Shown here: positions 1-12,000 of the stretch, one piece after another | How positions within the stretch are numbered: position 1 is the stretch's first letter | Layout: every line of letters begins with the position of its first letter | Position numbers and translations under genes: made by a program | Assembly: GCF_029227915.1 (NCBI RefSeq) | Contig: NC_079888.1 | Location: 17,712,001-17,776,000, forward strand | DNA length: 64,000 bases | Reading direction: 5' to 3' | DNA from: Hydractinia symbiolongicarpus | Taxonomy: Eukaryota; Cnidaria; Hydrozoa; Anthoathecata; Hydractiniidae | The notes under the pieces: model-generated | The model's database searches: none | Told to the model about the DNA's origin: nothing | The model's input: only the letters and a program-made list of their open reading frames with translations

Positions 1-2190
1 AAAGGGAAGACGTGTGCATCTATAATATATGCTCGTCTCACGTCTGTCTGTCTATCTGTAAGTCAAAGTAGCGCGAGTTTCTTGGGGGATATAATGGTAC
101 AAAACTTCTGGGGAAGGTTACTCTCAGTATTAACCCGACCAGACCTTAAATGTAACGATGTAACTTTAAAACTCACCACGGTAGCCACTTTTTATTATTA
201 TTATATAGCTCTTTCTACTTCTTTTTTCTTTCTTTCTTTATATTTTTTGCATTTTTAGATTTAGCTTTCTTAAAAAGTTATTAGTTTTTTTACAAGCTTA
301 GCTGGATCTTTTTCGCCTTATCCGTCTGTGTAAGAATATTAAAATTTACAAATTTGAAGTTTTTAGCTGCTTTAGGAGACCAGAGGTACTCTAGTTTTAT
401 GTTTTCGAATTTTCCAAGCTAACATTTCATTACGCTTGCGAATTAATTTTTAAAAAGATATTCATTACACGAAGTTGCACGAGTCCTTTTAAGAGTTGCA
501 TTATTAATCTTGGATTACCACAACTGTATAAATAAATAAATAAAGTTTCCTAAATAAAAAAAATATGAAATAAAGTTTCAGGGGGTCACTATTTTTGAAA
601 GTGTGACAAATATACACGATTGTTATAAGAATAACTTTATAAAAGGATTGAAAATGAACATGATATTTATAGCTCCATTAGCAACATATACAAAAAAAAC
701 ATTAGTTGAGAATCTAAAGTTGTTTTCTTACTATTAAAAACAAAGTAAGGGACCATTCAATAATTACGTAACACTCAAATTCGCCATTTTTTACCACCCC
801 ACCTCCACCCCTTGTATTACATCAAAATATACAAAGATGATCATATGAGCTACTGCGCATGTGTACAAAGCTAACGCGCATGTGCAGTCTGCACAATCTT
901 GATTTGAAAAAATTCCGTGTGAATACGAAATAATTCATTGTTATAACGTGATTTCTGATAAATATTGATTTGATTTCATGTAATTCCTACCAAGTAAGTA
1001 AGACCCCCCGCAGTGATACGACTACCCTTAAAGCTTTTAAAGCGATTTCCATCTCTGTTCGTTATATTCAATAAAATAAAACCGAAGAATAAAGTCATTT
1101 TTGTCGTGTTTTTTGTCTTCAAGCTAGTCATATATAAGTTTTGCTTACATAAGATCTGCATAGGATAAGTCACCCCCTTGTGTGTCTTACTCAACAGACT
1201 CATAATGGGGTGTGAGTATTCATTAAACCAACGCACCTGGTGGGAAATTTTAAAATAACTCTTTCATTAAAATGACCCATTCATTACCCAATTCACGGGA
1301 AGGTTATTGAAGCAGTTAAATAACATTGAAAATAGAAGAATTATCCAGACCATAATCTGATTAGTCTTTTTTGAACCGACTGTTCTGTGGGCTAGTTTGT
1401 TTTAAAGTGTTAAAGGGGAAGTAACAGAAAGATGAAGAGAGCTTTTGTTGTTTTTTTTCAGTTGGTTATTTTCAACGTTCGTCCATCATCTACAGGTAGG
1501 TGCATCTCATCTATCCTGTTTCTGCTCATTAATTATATTTGCTGAATTGGACAACTACATATTTTATCTGACAAAAAATTACAGTTTTTTCTTCGTTTAC
1601 ACATCATGTCTGGGATAAGGATAAGGTTAATGCTGCCATAGAAACATTAAGAACTTTATCCCCTTTTAGCAGCAACGGTAATGACATGCGCTCTTTATTA
1701 CAGCGTTTAGAATCCTTTTTAAATGAAAACAGAATATCTGGTAAAAAGCAAAGTAGCATTTTGAATTTTTTTAAAGGATTAAATACATATAGCATGAGAA
1801 TAGTAATAATTAATTCTTTTGATTAATAATCCATCCCTAACCAGATTTAAATATTTAAATGATTTTTCTAATGTGTGCGTGATATCCTCTCTCCACTATC
1901 TCGAATTTCGTTATCTCGACCTTTTTCACCAGTCCCGGGGAAGGTCGAGGTAACGAGCGTCGACTGTATTTGTGATGTCTTGGGACATTTTTAAAACGTG
2001 AAAAAAATTACTACCATCCAGCGATGTTGATCACCAGGAAAAAAAAGGTAGAAAAAACCTCTCTTAATCACTTTATGTTACACGTTTTGTTTGTTCATTT
2101 AAATTTTTTTTCGTTGAGCCTAGAATTAGAAATTTTCACTACATTTTGTAAAGATAAAAGCATCGTAAAAATAAAATAAAAAGTCGCCAA
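1..2190. repeat. Direct repeat copy 1 (cut by window start)
   Basis: Bases 1-2190 recur at 4649-6838 with a constant offset of 4648. By eye I see only two or three substitutions, for example an A/G difference just upstream of the exon-1 ATG. The match ends at a shared GTCGCCAA (2183-2190 and 6831-6838), after which the flanks differ. The left limit is unknown because the window begins inside the repeat. It may be a segmental duplication of at least 2.2 kb, or a tandem duplication with a 4648-bp unit whose second copy is truncated. Near identity means it is recent, gene-converted or an assembly artefact. Confidence 0.93.
1432..1495 (+). CDS. Duplicate signal-peptide exon (possible alternative exon 1 of gene A)
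   Basis: This is the copy of gene A exon 1 inside the left repeat. ATG opens a short basic then hydrophobic stretch beginning MKRAFVVFFQLVIF, and the exon ends at a consensus donor (ACAG|GTAGGTG) in phase 1. I found no Ly6 exon 2 or 3 between here and 4648. It is therefore either an orphan duplicate or an alternative first exon spliced about 6 kb to 7474. Its start and donor are intact. Confidence 0.5.
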
Positions 2191-3163
2191 GAGAGACACA
2201 AAGTAGTTTTATCATATTTGCTGACATCAACAGGAACTGCTGGTGATGTTGGAAAAACTCAAGAATAAGCAGAATCGAGACACAATTTCTCTCTTGTGAA
2301 GTATCATAAGGCTGCTTCCCATTGACGATCTTAGCACAGCTCGAGCATGCGCATTAACATTTATCCCTGGCCGCAACTCTTGTATTTTGAGCAGCTTTGG
2401 CAGTTCAGACGAGTCAACTTTAAAATGTTCTATTTTAGCAACCAATAAAAACTCCATGAACGCTACCATCATTTAGTGTAATAGAGATTCAGCATTTTGA
2501 GCGTTACTTTTAAACTAGAAGTTGTGGCCAGGGAAACTTCAATGAATAGAAGCGTTAATAAAATCAATTCCGTTCTCGTAAAAATATTTTTATTTTAGGC
2601 ATCTTTGCTTTGTGTTACAAAAAGATCATATTAACGTTTTCCTACGCATAGTTTTTCATGTTAAAATTCTTTCACAAATTTCAATGTCACTGCCTGAAAA
2701 ATATTTAAGCTAAAAATATAAAAACCTGAAAGCCAGAGTTTTTTTTGCGAAAAACAACTTTCACGCATAAAAGAATGTGGAAAAAAATTCATTTTTAAAT
2801 ATTTAGAATGATATAATTTATCACTATTGTCTTTAATTTCGCGAGAAAATAAAGTTTTTTTATATTTACAATGTCAGAGAATTTAAACTTTTAAGAAAAA
2901 ATTTTAAAATCACAACATTACAAAACTTATTGATCGCAACGTGTGATAACTTCTTTTTTCACTTTTTTGACACTTGTTTGAGCAACATTTTGAACTACCA
3001 CAAGCTGCCACTTTTACCCAGCTCTGGGGCCAGCAAAAGGCTTAACAGAGATACTCTTGGTAACACTTATGGACATCATTAAATTCAAGAAACCACCCAT
3101 ATCAGTTTATTAACATGACCAATATTTAACAAAAATAGAATACCCATCAACTCCCTCTTATTA
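2191..3163. other. Non-coding stretch between repeat copies
   Basis: This AT-rich sequence between the direct repeat and the MITE shows no convincing exon or domain. Short open frames here have no family resemblance or splice context. Confidence 0.5.
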
Positions 3164-3650
3164 AGGCGAATCTCCACTAGACGATTTTTATTACGATTTC
3201 GGAAAAGCGAATAGTGGAGAAGCACGCACTCAACGTAATTTCTAAACGATTTTTTTATATTCAGGATAACATGCGTTACTTTTTTTTAATTTCAAAGACT
3301 TCTACTATATTATCAATATTCTTTTACAATTATTATTAATATTTATTTGATTTGATTTGTTTTAAGAAGTTGCTAAACTATCTCGGATAACACAACACGG
3401 CCATGCTCTTCGGATGCTATCTTCGAATTATTGTTAAAGCATTTTGAATATTGTTTTTCTGCTTTTCGATCAATTAAAAACGTGACGTTTGCTTATCGCT
3501 TGACGAAAAATTGGAAACCATTTCTACTTTTCGTCAGCCAACAATTTTCGGTGTAGCTATGACAGTTTCTTCTCTTTGCGCGTGTGTCGTCACGAAATAT
3601 TTGACCATTGTCGTAAAAATCGTAAAATCATCTATAGTGGAGATTCGCCT
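3164..3650. mobile_element. PIF/Harbinger-like MITE, 487 bp
   Basis: The ends are perfect 16-bp terminal inverted repeats (AGGCGAATCTCCACTA at the left, its complement at the right). A TTA trinucleotide flanks both sides (3161-3163 and 3651-3653), which fits the 3-bp TWA target duplication of PIF/Harbinger transposons. Just inside the ends, ACGATTTTTA-type sequence is also imperfectly inverted. There is no transposase frame, so it is non-autonomous. The superfamily follows from target length and sequence and is inference. Confidence 0.8.
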
Positions 3651-3653
3651 TTA

Positions 3654-4648
3654 GGCTCCTTCTCCAATTATACAGATAATTTGGGAGAATTAATAAAATG
3701 TTTATATTCCAAAAAAACTTTTCACAAATGTGAAAAGAAACCTCTACATGTAACACAATATTCAACATTGAACATCAGGTTAAGACAATGTACATTTTGG
3801 TGGTCGAAATTCTAAATCGCAAAAAAAACTTCCCGCCGATTGGTTATTTATAAATATCTGATCTTGTGATTGGTTTACGCGCAGCTCATTACAAAGTTGG
3901 TAACAATATATTGTATTTGTTATTTCGTGTAAATATAAAATCTTTGTGTGTCCGTGCCACGACATTTTTCGCGCACAATCGACACAATAAAAATATTATT
4001 CATATAGAGATAAATATAAATGATTATAATAAATATAAGTTACGTTTTCTAAAAAATTAGCTTTCATCTTTGTGTAAATTAGAGAAACCTTGGATTCCTC
4101 CAAGGAGAAAGCAAGTCAAAGATTGTGGCCTCGATCACTTCACTCCGATGAAGCCCTCAACCCGAAAACATACATAATATATTTTTAACCTGTGATTTTT
4201 TCACACAAATTTTTCCATGTTGAGGATTTTTATCTCTGTTATAATGCTGACCATCTTGAAGACCATCTAATAAAAACACTTCAGCTTCGTAATTGGTTGG
4301 ATATTGGTATACGGAAAAATTTTTATGTTTGAGTCAATTTTTTCGCATTTGCTGATAAAGATGTCAAAAATTAAAGGTGGTATATAATATAAATTAGATA
4401 ATGTTGTAATTTGGACGACTGAACAGCCACCATTTGCTGAATAAACGCCCTTTGCAGAAAAACCGTTTTTTCACAAACTTGTATTTAAATTATGACTATT
4501 AGTCAAACAAACTTATGCGTTGCGCAATCGTGCTTCATTTTCTCCTTCGCAGATGTTAAGAGCAAAATGCTGGTGGAGGAGGGTGTGTTTACTGAGACTT
4601 CTGACTTGTTGATTGAAACTAAATGCGTGTTAGAAAGTTGTATTCAAA
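3654..4648. other. Non-coding stretch; weak exon-like frame at 4552-4710
   Basis: No recognisable gene. An open frame after a CTCCTTCGCAG acceptor-like site runs to a GTAAGT at about 4708. Its second half lies inside the direct repeat and over a Helitron-like head (TCTATAATATA... then GTCTGTCTGTC), so I do not call it an exon. Confidence 0.4.
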
Positions 4649-6838
4649 AAAGGGAAGACGTGTGCATCTATAATATATGCTCGTCTCACGTCTGTCTGTC
4701 TATCTGTAAGTCAAAGTAGCGCGAGTTTCTTGGGGGATATAATGGTACAAAACTTCTGGGGAAGGTTACTCTCAGTATTAACCCGACCAGACCTTAAATG
4801 TAACGATGTAACTTTAAAACTCACCACGGTAGCCACTTTTTATTATTATTATATAGCTCTTTCTACTTCTTTTTTCTTTCTTTCTTTATATTTTTTGCAT
4901 TTTTAGATTTAGCTTTCTTAAAAAGTTATTAGTTTTTTTACAAGCTTAGCTGGATCTTTTTCGCCTTATCCGTCTGTGTAAGAATATTAAAATTTACAAA
5001 TTTGAAGTTTTTAGCTGCTTTAGGAGACCAGAGGTACTCTAGTTTTATGTTTTCGAATTTTCCAAGCTAACATTTCATTACGCTTGCGAATTAATTTTTA
5101 AAAAGATATTCATTACACGAAGTTGCACGAGTCCTTTTAAGAGTTGCATTATTAATCTTGGATTACCACAACTGTATAAATAAATAAATAAAGTTTCCTA
5201 AATAAAAAAAATATGAAATAAAGTTTCAGGGGGTCACTATTTTTGAAAGTGTGACAAATATACACGATTGTTATAAGAATAACTTTATAAAAGGATTGAA
5301 AATGAACATGATATTTATAGCTCCATTAGCAACATATACAAAAAAAACATTAGTTGAGAATCTAAAGTTGTTTTCTTACTATTAAAAACAAAGTAAGGGA
5401 CCATTCAATAATTACGTAACACTCAAATTCGCCATTTTTTACCACCCCACCTCCACCCCTTGTATTACATCAAAATATACAAAGATGATCATATGAGCTA
5501 CTGCGCATGTGTACAAAGCTAACGCGCATGTGCAGTCTGCACAATCTTGATTTGAAAAAATTCCGTGTGAATACGAAATAATTCATTGTTATAACGTGAT
5601 TTCTGATAAATATTGATTTGATTTCATGTAATTCCTACCAAGTAAGTAAGACCCCCCGCAGTGATACGACTACCCTTAAAGCTTTTAAAGCGATTTCCAT
5701 CTCTGTTCGTTATATTCAATAAAATAAAACCGAAGAATAAAGTCATTTTTGTCGTGTTTTTTGTCTTCAAGCTAGTCATATATAAGTTTTGCTTACATAA
5801 GATCTGCATAGGATAAGTCACCCCCTTGTGTGTCTTACTCAACAGACTCATAATGGGGTGTGAGTATTCATTAAACCAACGCACCTGGTGGGAAATTTTA
5901 AAATAACTCTTTCATTAAAATGACCCATTCATTACCCAATTCACGGGAAGGTTATTGAAGCAGTTAAATAACATTGAAAATAGAAGAATTATCCAGACCA
6001 TAATCTGATTAGTCTTTTTTGAACCGACTGTTCTGTGGGCTAGTTTGTTTTAAAGTGTTGAAGGGGAAGTAACAGAAAGATGAAGAGAGCTTTTGTTGTT
6101 TTTTTTCAGTTGGTTATTTTCAACGTTCGTCCATCATCTACAGGTAGGTGCATCTCATCTATCCTGTTTCTGCTCATTAATTATATTTGCTGAATTGGAC
6201 AACTACATATTTTATCTGACAAAAAATTACAGTTTTTTCTTCGTTTACACATCATGTCTGGGATAAGGATAAGGTTAATGCTGCCATAGAAACATTAAGA
6301 ACTTTATCCCCTTTTAGCAGCAACGGTAATGACATGCGCTCTTTATTACAGCGGTTAGAATCCTTTTTAAATGAAAACAGAATATCTGGTAAAAAGCAAA
6401 GTAGCATTTTGAATTTTTTTAAAGGATTAAATACATATAGCATGAGAATAGTAATAATTAATTCTTTTGATTAATAATCCATCCCTAACCAGATTTAAAT
6501 ATTTAAATGATTTTTCTAATGTGTGCGTGATATCCTCTCTCCACTATCTCGAATTTCGTTATCTCGACCTTTTTCACCAGTCCCGGGGAAGGTCGAGGTA
6601 ACGAGCGTCGACTGTATTTGTGATGTCTTGGGACATTTTTAAAACGTGAAAAAAATTACTACCATCCAGCGATGTTGATCACCAGGAAAAAAAAGGTAGA
6701 AAAAACCTCTCTTAATCACTTTATGTTACACGTTTTGTTTGTTCATTTAAATTTTTTTTCGTTGAGCCTAGAATTAGAAATTTTCACTACATTTTGTAAA
6801 GATAAAAGCATCGTAAAAATAAAATAAAAAGTCGCCAA
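4649..6838. repeat. Direct repeat copy 2, carrying exon 1 of Ly6 gene A
   Basis: This is the second copy of the 2.19-kb repeat. It includes the signal-peptide exon that joins in phase to the Ly6 exons further right, so it supplies the promoter and first exon of gene A. Both copies also contain a GT-rich head resembling a small Helitron-like element (19-60 and 4667-4708) and a 15-bp-stem hairpin (1909-1955 and 6557-6603). Confidence 0.93.
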
Positions 6839-8477
6839 AAAGTGATAAAATTTTTGCTAAGTGGCTAATATTTTTGCCGACCATTTGTTGATTTGTCTTC
6901 TTTACTGACCACCAGTTTTGGCCGATTTTTATTTTTTGCCAATTTTCAATTCGATATCTATGAGACCAAAGCTGCATTAAAGGTAAAACGGTTTCGTTTT
7001 CAGTGAGCGTAGCAAAGAAAAAAAAAGTCGCAAAAAAAAACTGAAGCAGAATCGGAGGAACAATGCAAAGGAAATCATTGAAATTAACCGATTTATTTTT
7101 ATTGTCTTTTGCTGAAATTTTAATTTAAAAAAAGCTTAAAATAAAAATTTTAGTGGTCATTCTCGATCTGGAAATTAGTCAAAAAAGGAACTAAATTTAA
7201 AAATATAGTCGACTAAATTTCATTTTTTGCCAACATTTTTTGCGAATAAGGTAGGCCTGTGAGTCAACACTATTTAATATGAAAAGGAGACAATAACATG
7301 CTAACAAGCTTTTCCCGCAACCTCGTCTCCAGGGCTTGTTAGATTTTTTATATATATTGAGAGTCCCAAAACATGAAATCTTAACACAATCCTCGGGCCA
7401 AGGTTTTTCCAGCTGGAACATATTGTTAGCTACTCTCTCTCTTTTTGCCATGTTAACCTATCTTTACTTCTAGCACTTTTAACACACAAGAAAATATACT
7501 GCTACAAATGTATACGTAACAACGGAAACATGTGTGAGACACGTTTCTCAGAAAAGGTTCGCTGTTCTTCCAATCCATACGCAGCGTTTGGTTGCTACAA
7601 ACGGGAGTACACAATCGATGGCGTCTTACACAGTGAAAGAGGGTGCATGAGAAGAGATTTTTATAAATCTAACTGGCCGTGCTTCGAAAACTTACAGAAT
7701 TGTAAAGTAAGTTTGAAATAAGCGATAGTAGCTCTGACAACGTGTAATACTCCCTGGAGATGAAAAGGAATTGAGTCGAGGGCCGTAGTCTTAATTTATG
7801 TTTTAGCATAACTGACGGGGAAAACCTAATATTATAGTCGAAAAACGAACTCACTTTTGTAAAAGCAAGCACCTTTTTGCAAAAGCTATAAAAATTACAA
7901 AAGCTCTCCCCAGTTCCCCACCCATCCTAGCCATGTGCTGGTTACAAAACTGTCTTTTTATAACTCGTTCCCTAGCAACGTCTGCTGTTTTTTAAATAAA
8001 GTTTTTATTCATAATTTTGTTTGCATTTTTAATTTTACGTTTCCGAATTATTATCTTGATTGATTAATTTATTTGTTTTATATATTTTTTGTTGTTTTTG
8101 CGTAGAAAAGAATATTTAGTCAGTACGTCCGATTAAGGGTTTTGAAGGGATGATAGTTTTGAAATCTCTTGCTTAGGTTCTACTGACTTTTTAAAGCACT
8201 GGGAACAAAGATTGCGAGGTTTGGCACTGGTGCGAGAATTTAAGAAATTTTTACTAATAATTGTTTATAACAAGTTCGACTTAATTTGTGTCTTTTATCC
8301 ACTTTGCTTGTGTAATGTTACGTATGATACACACAGATAATAATTTTATTCATTTTTCTTTAGACTTCTTACTGTACAACAAGCTTATGCAATGCAAGCG
8401 TTTCGCAAAAAACATCCTCATATTTGTCAATTTTTTGCTTATCGATAATATTCCTCATAACATGGAGCTGTTACTAA
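6080..8477 (+). CDS. Ly6/uPAR-like GPI-anchored protein A (3 exons)
   Basis: Exons at 6080-6143, 7474-7706 and 8364-8477 join in phases 1 and 0 to give 136 residues. Residues 1-21 form a signal peptide. The domain starts with YCYKC (C31, C34) and holds ten cysteines, ending TTSLCN (C108, N109), the Cys-Asn signature of the Ly6/uPAR three-finger fold. Residues from about 117 are a hydrophobic tail without a cytoplasmic segment, which fits a GPI-attachment signal. Splice sites: ACAG|GTAGGT to TTCTAG|CA, and AAA|GTAAGT to CTTTAG|AC. Such proteins usually sit on the outer cell surface as receptors, co-receptors or immune and adhesion factors; the role here is unknown. An AATAAA lies at 8667. Gene B, just downstream, has the same exon plan and similar exon 2, so the two are tandem paralogues. 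Confidence 0.87.
6839..7473 (+). other. Intron 1 of gene A, unique part
   Basis: AT-rich intron sequence after the end of the direct repeat. It contains one copy of a dispersed motif, CAACCTCGTCTCCAGGG (7318-7334), and no further exon that I can see. Confidence 0.5.
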
Positions 8478-8532
8478 ATTTACTTTATAGCATACTGCAA
8501 ACAAATAGATCGGACCAATCAAGTGGCAAAAC

Positions 8533-8632
8533 AAGAAATTTTAAGCCAATCACAATCATAGGATGGATATTTTAAACCAATCACAACTAAAAGATAGATA
8601 TTTTAAACCAATTGCATTCAAAGATACTGTAT
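8533..8632. repeat. Short CCAAT-containing tandem repeat
   Basis: Three degenerate units of about 31-33 bp share GATATTTTAAACCAATCACA. The region has several CCAAT boxes within about 130 bp, between the end of gene A and the start of gene B. It could be promoter-proximal for gene B (ATG at 9002), but this is only a positional suggestion. Confidence 0.55.
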
Positions 8633-9001
8633 ACCAATACGTATCGCATGGAAAAATCACGTTAGTAATAAAACATGCATAATTTATACATGTTGTCGTT
8701 AGTAACGCGTATGGTGCCCCTTAGCAACAGTTTCAAAAACAAGAATTTAAAATCACATTTTGTAATGACATGAGAATCTCAATTTATGCATGAATTTTTG
8801 ATTCTCCTTGATACACAATATGGTAACATTTACAATATCGTACCCAGGTCATTTTATTGTAGTGCATAAGTCGTCTTGCGAAGAAGATCTCGGTATTACA
8901 TTGCCTTGTCATTGTTTTCTAAATAATACATACTTGCCATCGTCATTTTTTTTTTTGAGAATTTTTAAATATTCCGCATTGCTAAGACAGTTCTAGAAGA
9001 A

Positions 9002-12000
9002 ATGAATTTTTTCAAAGTTGTTGTTTTTATTTATCTGTGTTGTTTAACAGGTCAGTTTTTTGTTTATTTTGTCGATTTCACCCATCGCGCTTTTACCTAA
9101 TAATCTGTCTCCTTTTCCTTAGGAATATTATTAGTCATTATTGATAATAGATTGATAAAATTGTCCTAAACTCCTATGGATGTTTTTTGTCAAGAAAAAA
9201 GTGTTTTTTAAACAATGTGCAAAAAACTAAAGCTTTGTAACATCAAATTTTAAACGTCCTCTGCAGCTATGTACAAGTTCTTTTAAGATCATCTAATTAC
9301 TTGAATAGAGTATATGTTCAGATCTTCTGTTATATCCAATCTTAGTTGAAATATTCACAAGACGTTTTTTAAAATTTTAGAGAGAACTGTCTCTCAGTTT
9401 CCATAGGTTTTATAATTATGAAAAAAAATGCTCTACACGTCACAGAAAATAACAGGGACCGCCAAAAACCAGTGCTATTCCCTTCGTAAAATTGACTAGC
9501 AAGTTCAAAGTTACAGCGCGATTACCAATGATACAAATGGCCTGGTACAAGTGAAGTAGTGAAAACTTTGGAGAATATTTTACCTCTTTTTCAGGGTTTT
9601 TTTCCTATAATTAAATAACAAGTACAGAGTAGTGTGATATGTTGGTTTACCCTGTCGTCTTGGCAGTGGCGATGTTTAAGATATTTTTATCACATGGATT
9701 TAATTTGCTAAAAATTGCGTATTTCACTGGATTTAAAATTCTCTACTATTTCTTAGCGCTGGATTAGCGTAAACAGAAAGCTGATCTTGTCCTCTTCCAT
9801 GTGAGAATTTGTTTAAAGTGAGATAACTAAAGTATTGTTTATTTGGTAAAATTTTGATTAATTGGAGAGGATGCGGTACTGCTAAAAAGTTTCAAATTAA
9901 TTTGTCAATGCAAGTGCCAGGAAAAAGTTCATTTTATTGCTAAATCGCTTAGTCGCTAATTCGTTATAAAAAAGCTATTTTTTTGTGGCAGAAAAAATAA
10001 AAATACGGATTTATTACAATTTTTTATTTTTTTTATTTTTTACAACGTAAGTAAACATACACATACCAAATAAAGTGTCATGCAACTTGATAAAGGGGCA
10101 TAAAAGATTGCAAGGAGGGAATAATTTCTCTAATATTACGTCATAACTGACTGGCACGCAAAATTTCAACTGTAAAACCAAGTAGGATTCGAACCTACGT
10201 TGAGACATTTGATGGTGTCCTGCTTTTTCCACTAAGCTATTGGTGTTTCAGTCGAAACTTTGCGGTCAATAAGTCATTCAGTAATATTTTGGAATTTATT
10301 AAAAATATCAATTCATGGAACTAAGGGTGGAGGTTAAGGGGGGAAACGTATCTGTAGCGTTACACTTCGTTTGACATGACATGTTTAACAAGATATTAAT
10401 GTTCTTTCATTCTCGAAATCGTTTTAGTTGAAAATTCAACTACACAAGTTCTCGTGGAGATCACATAACTTCCTTGTAACATAACTATTCTTTCCATAGA
10501 TGCGCCATATTTATCATCACTGCAACAAGGCTAAGTTCTTACTTTGCTTCTTAATTCGTTTTATGCCAGCTGCTTTTCTGTAAATCCTTCCATGTATGTG
10601 TCTAAAAAAAGAAGCTGCCAAAATTAACAATTTTAAAAGTTTTAAAACACTTAGTTAAGACATGCTGCAAAAAGAGCTGTGACACGTCAAAAAGTCGATT
10701 TACATTCTATAAAAATTGTCGACATAATTCAAACTTGACTTTAACTGGCTATGTTTTTCTGTTACAATCTCCGATGCAATGCATTTCGGTTTAAAAGAAA
10801 GTGAAACAGTAGAAAGTTACCTGCTGATAGTAAACTTATTGCAGCCAAGATTTGTTTCAGAACCTGTGTTAACTACTTTGGATACTCTTTCACCGTATTA
10901 CACGTTCATATCTTCCTTCTAACTTCCCATTGTTATTTCAATTTCTGTCTTTAAAGAAGATCTGTTTTAGCACCCGAGAGGGCGGCTTCGTGTGCTCTTT
11001 CAATATACCTTCGAATGATATCTTCCTTCTAACTTCCAGATGTTATTTCACTTTCTATCTTTAAACAAGATCTGTCTTAGCACGCGAGAGGGCGGCTTCG
11101 GGTGCTCTTTCAATATTCTTTCGAATGATACCTTCCTTCTAACTTCCAGATGTTATTTCACTTTCTGTCTTTAAACAAGATCTGTCTTAGCACCCGAGAG
11201 GGCGGCTTCGGGTGCTCTTTCAATATTCTTTCGGTTGATATCTTCCTTCCAACTTCCAGATGTTATTTCACTTTCTTTCTTTAAACAAGATCTGTCTTAG
11301 CACCCGAGAGGGCGGCTTCAGGTGCTCTTCCAATATTCTTTCGGTTGATATCTTCCTTCTAATTTTCAGATGTTAATACACTTTCTGTCTTTAAAGAAGA
11401 TCTGTCTTAGCACCTGAGAGTGCAGCTTCGGGTGCTCTTTCAATATTTCTTCGAAGATATCTTCCTTCTAACTTCCAGATGTTATTTCACTTTCTATCTT
11501 TAAACAAGATCTGTTTTAGCACCCAAGAGGGCGGCTTCGTGTGCTCATTCAATATACCTTCGAATGATATCTTCCTTCTAACTTCCAGATGTTATTTCAC
11601 TTTCTATCTTTAAAGAAGATCTGTTTTAGCACCCAAGAGTGCCGCTTCGGGTGCTCTTTCAATATTCTTTCGGTTGATACCTTCCTTCTAACTTCGTGAT
11701 GTTCTTTCACTTTCTATCTTTAAACAAGATCTGTCTTAGCACCCGAGAGGGCGGCTTCGGGTGCTCTTTCAATATTCCTTCGAATGATATATTCCTTCCA
11801 ACTTCCACATGTTATTTTACTTTCTTTCTTTAAACAAGATCTGTCTTAGCACCCGAGAGGGCGGCTTCGGGTGCTCTTCCAACATTTTTTCGAACGATAC
11901 CTTCCTTCTAACTTCCAGATGTTTTTTCACTTTCTGTCTTTAAAGAGGATCTGTCTTAGCACCCGAGAGGGCAGCTTCGGGTGCTCTTTCAATATTCTTT

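Noticed and set aside
1909-1955. 15-bp-stem hairpin (CGTTATCTCGACCTT...) in both repeat copies
   Set aside because: Real as a sequence feature, but it looks like a remnant of a common repeat and nothing suggests a function; the second copy at 6557-6603 is explained by the direct repeat.
4552-4710. Cys-containing open frame between an acceptor-like and a donor-like site
   Set aside because: The second half overlaps a Helitron-like head with (GTCT)n inside the direct repeat, which explains the open frame and the cysteines. There is no domain match.
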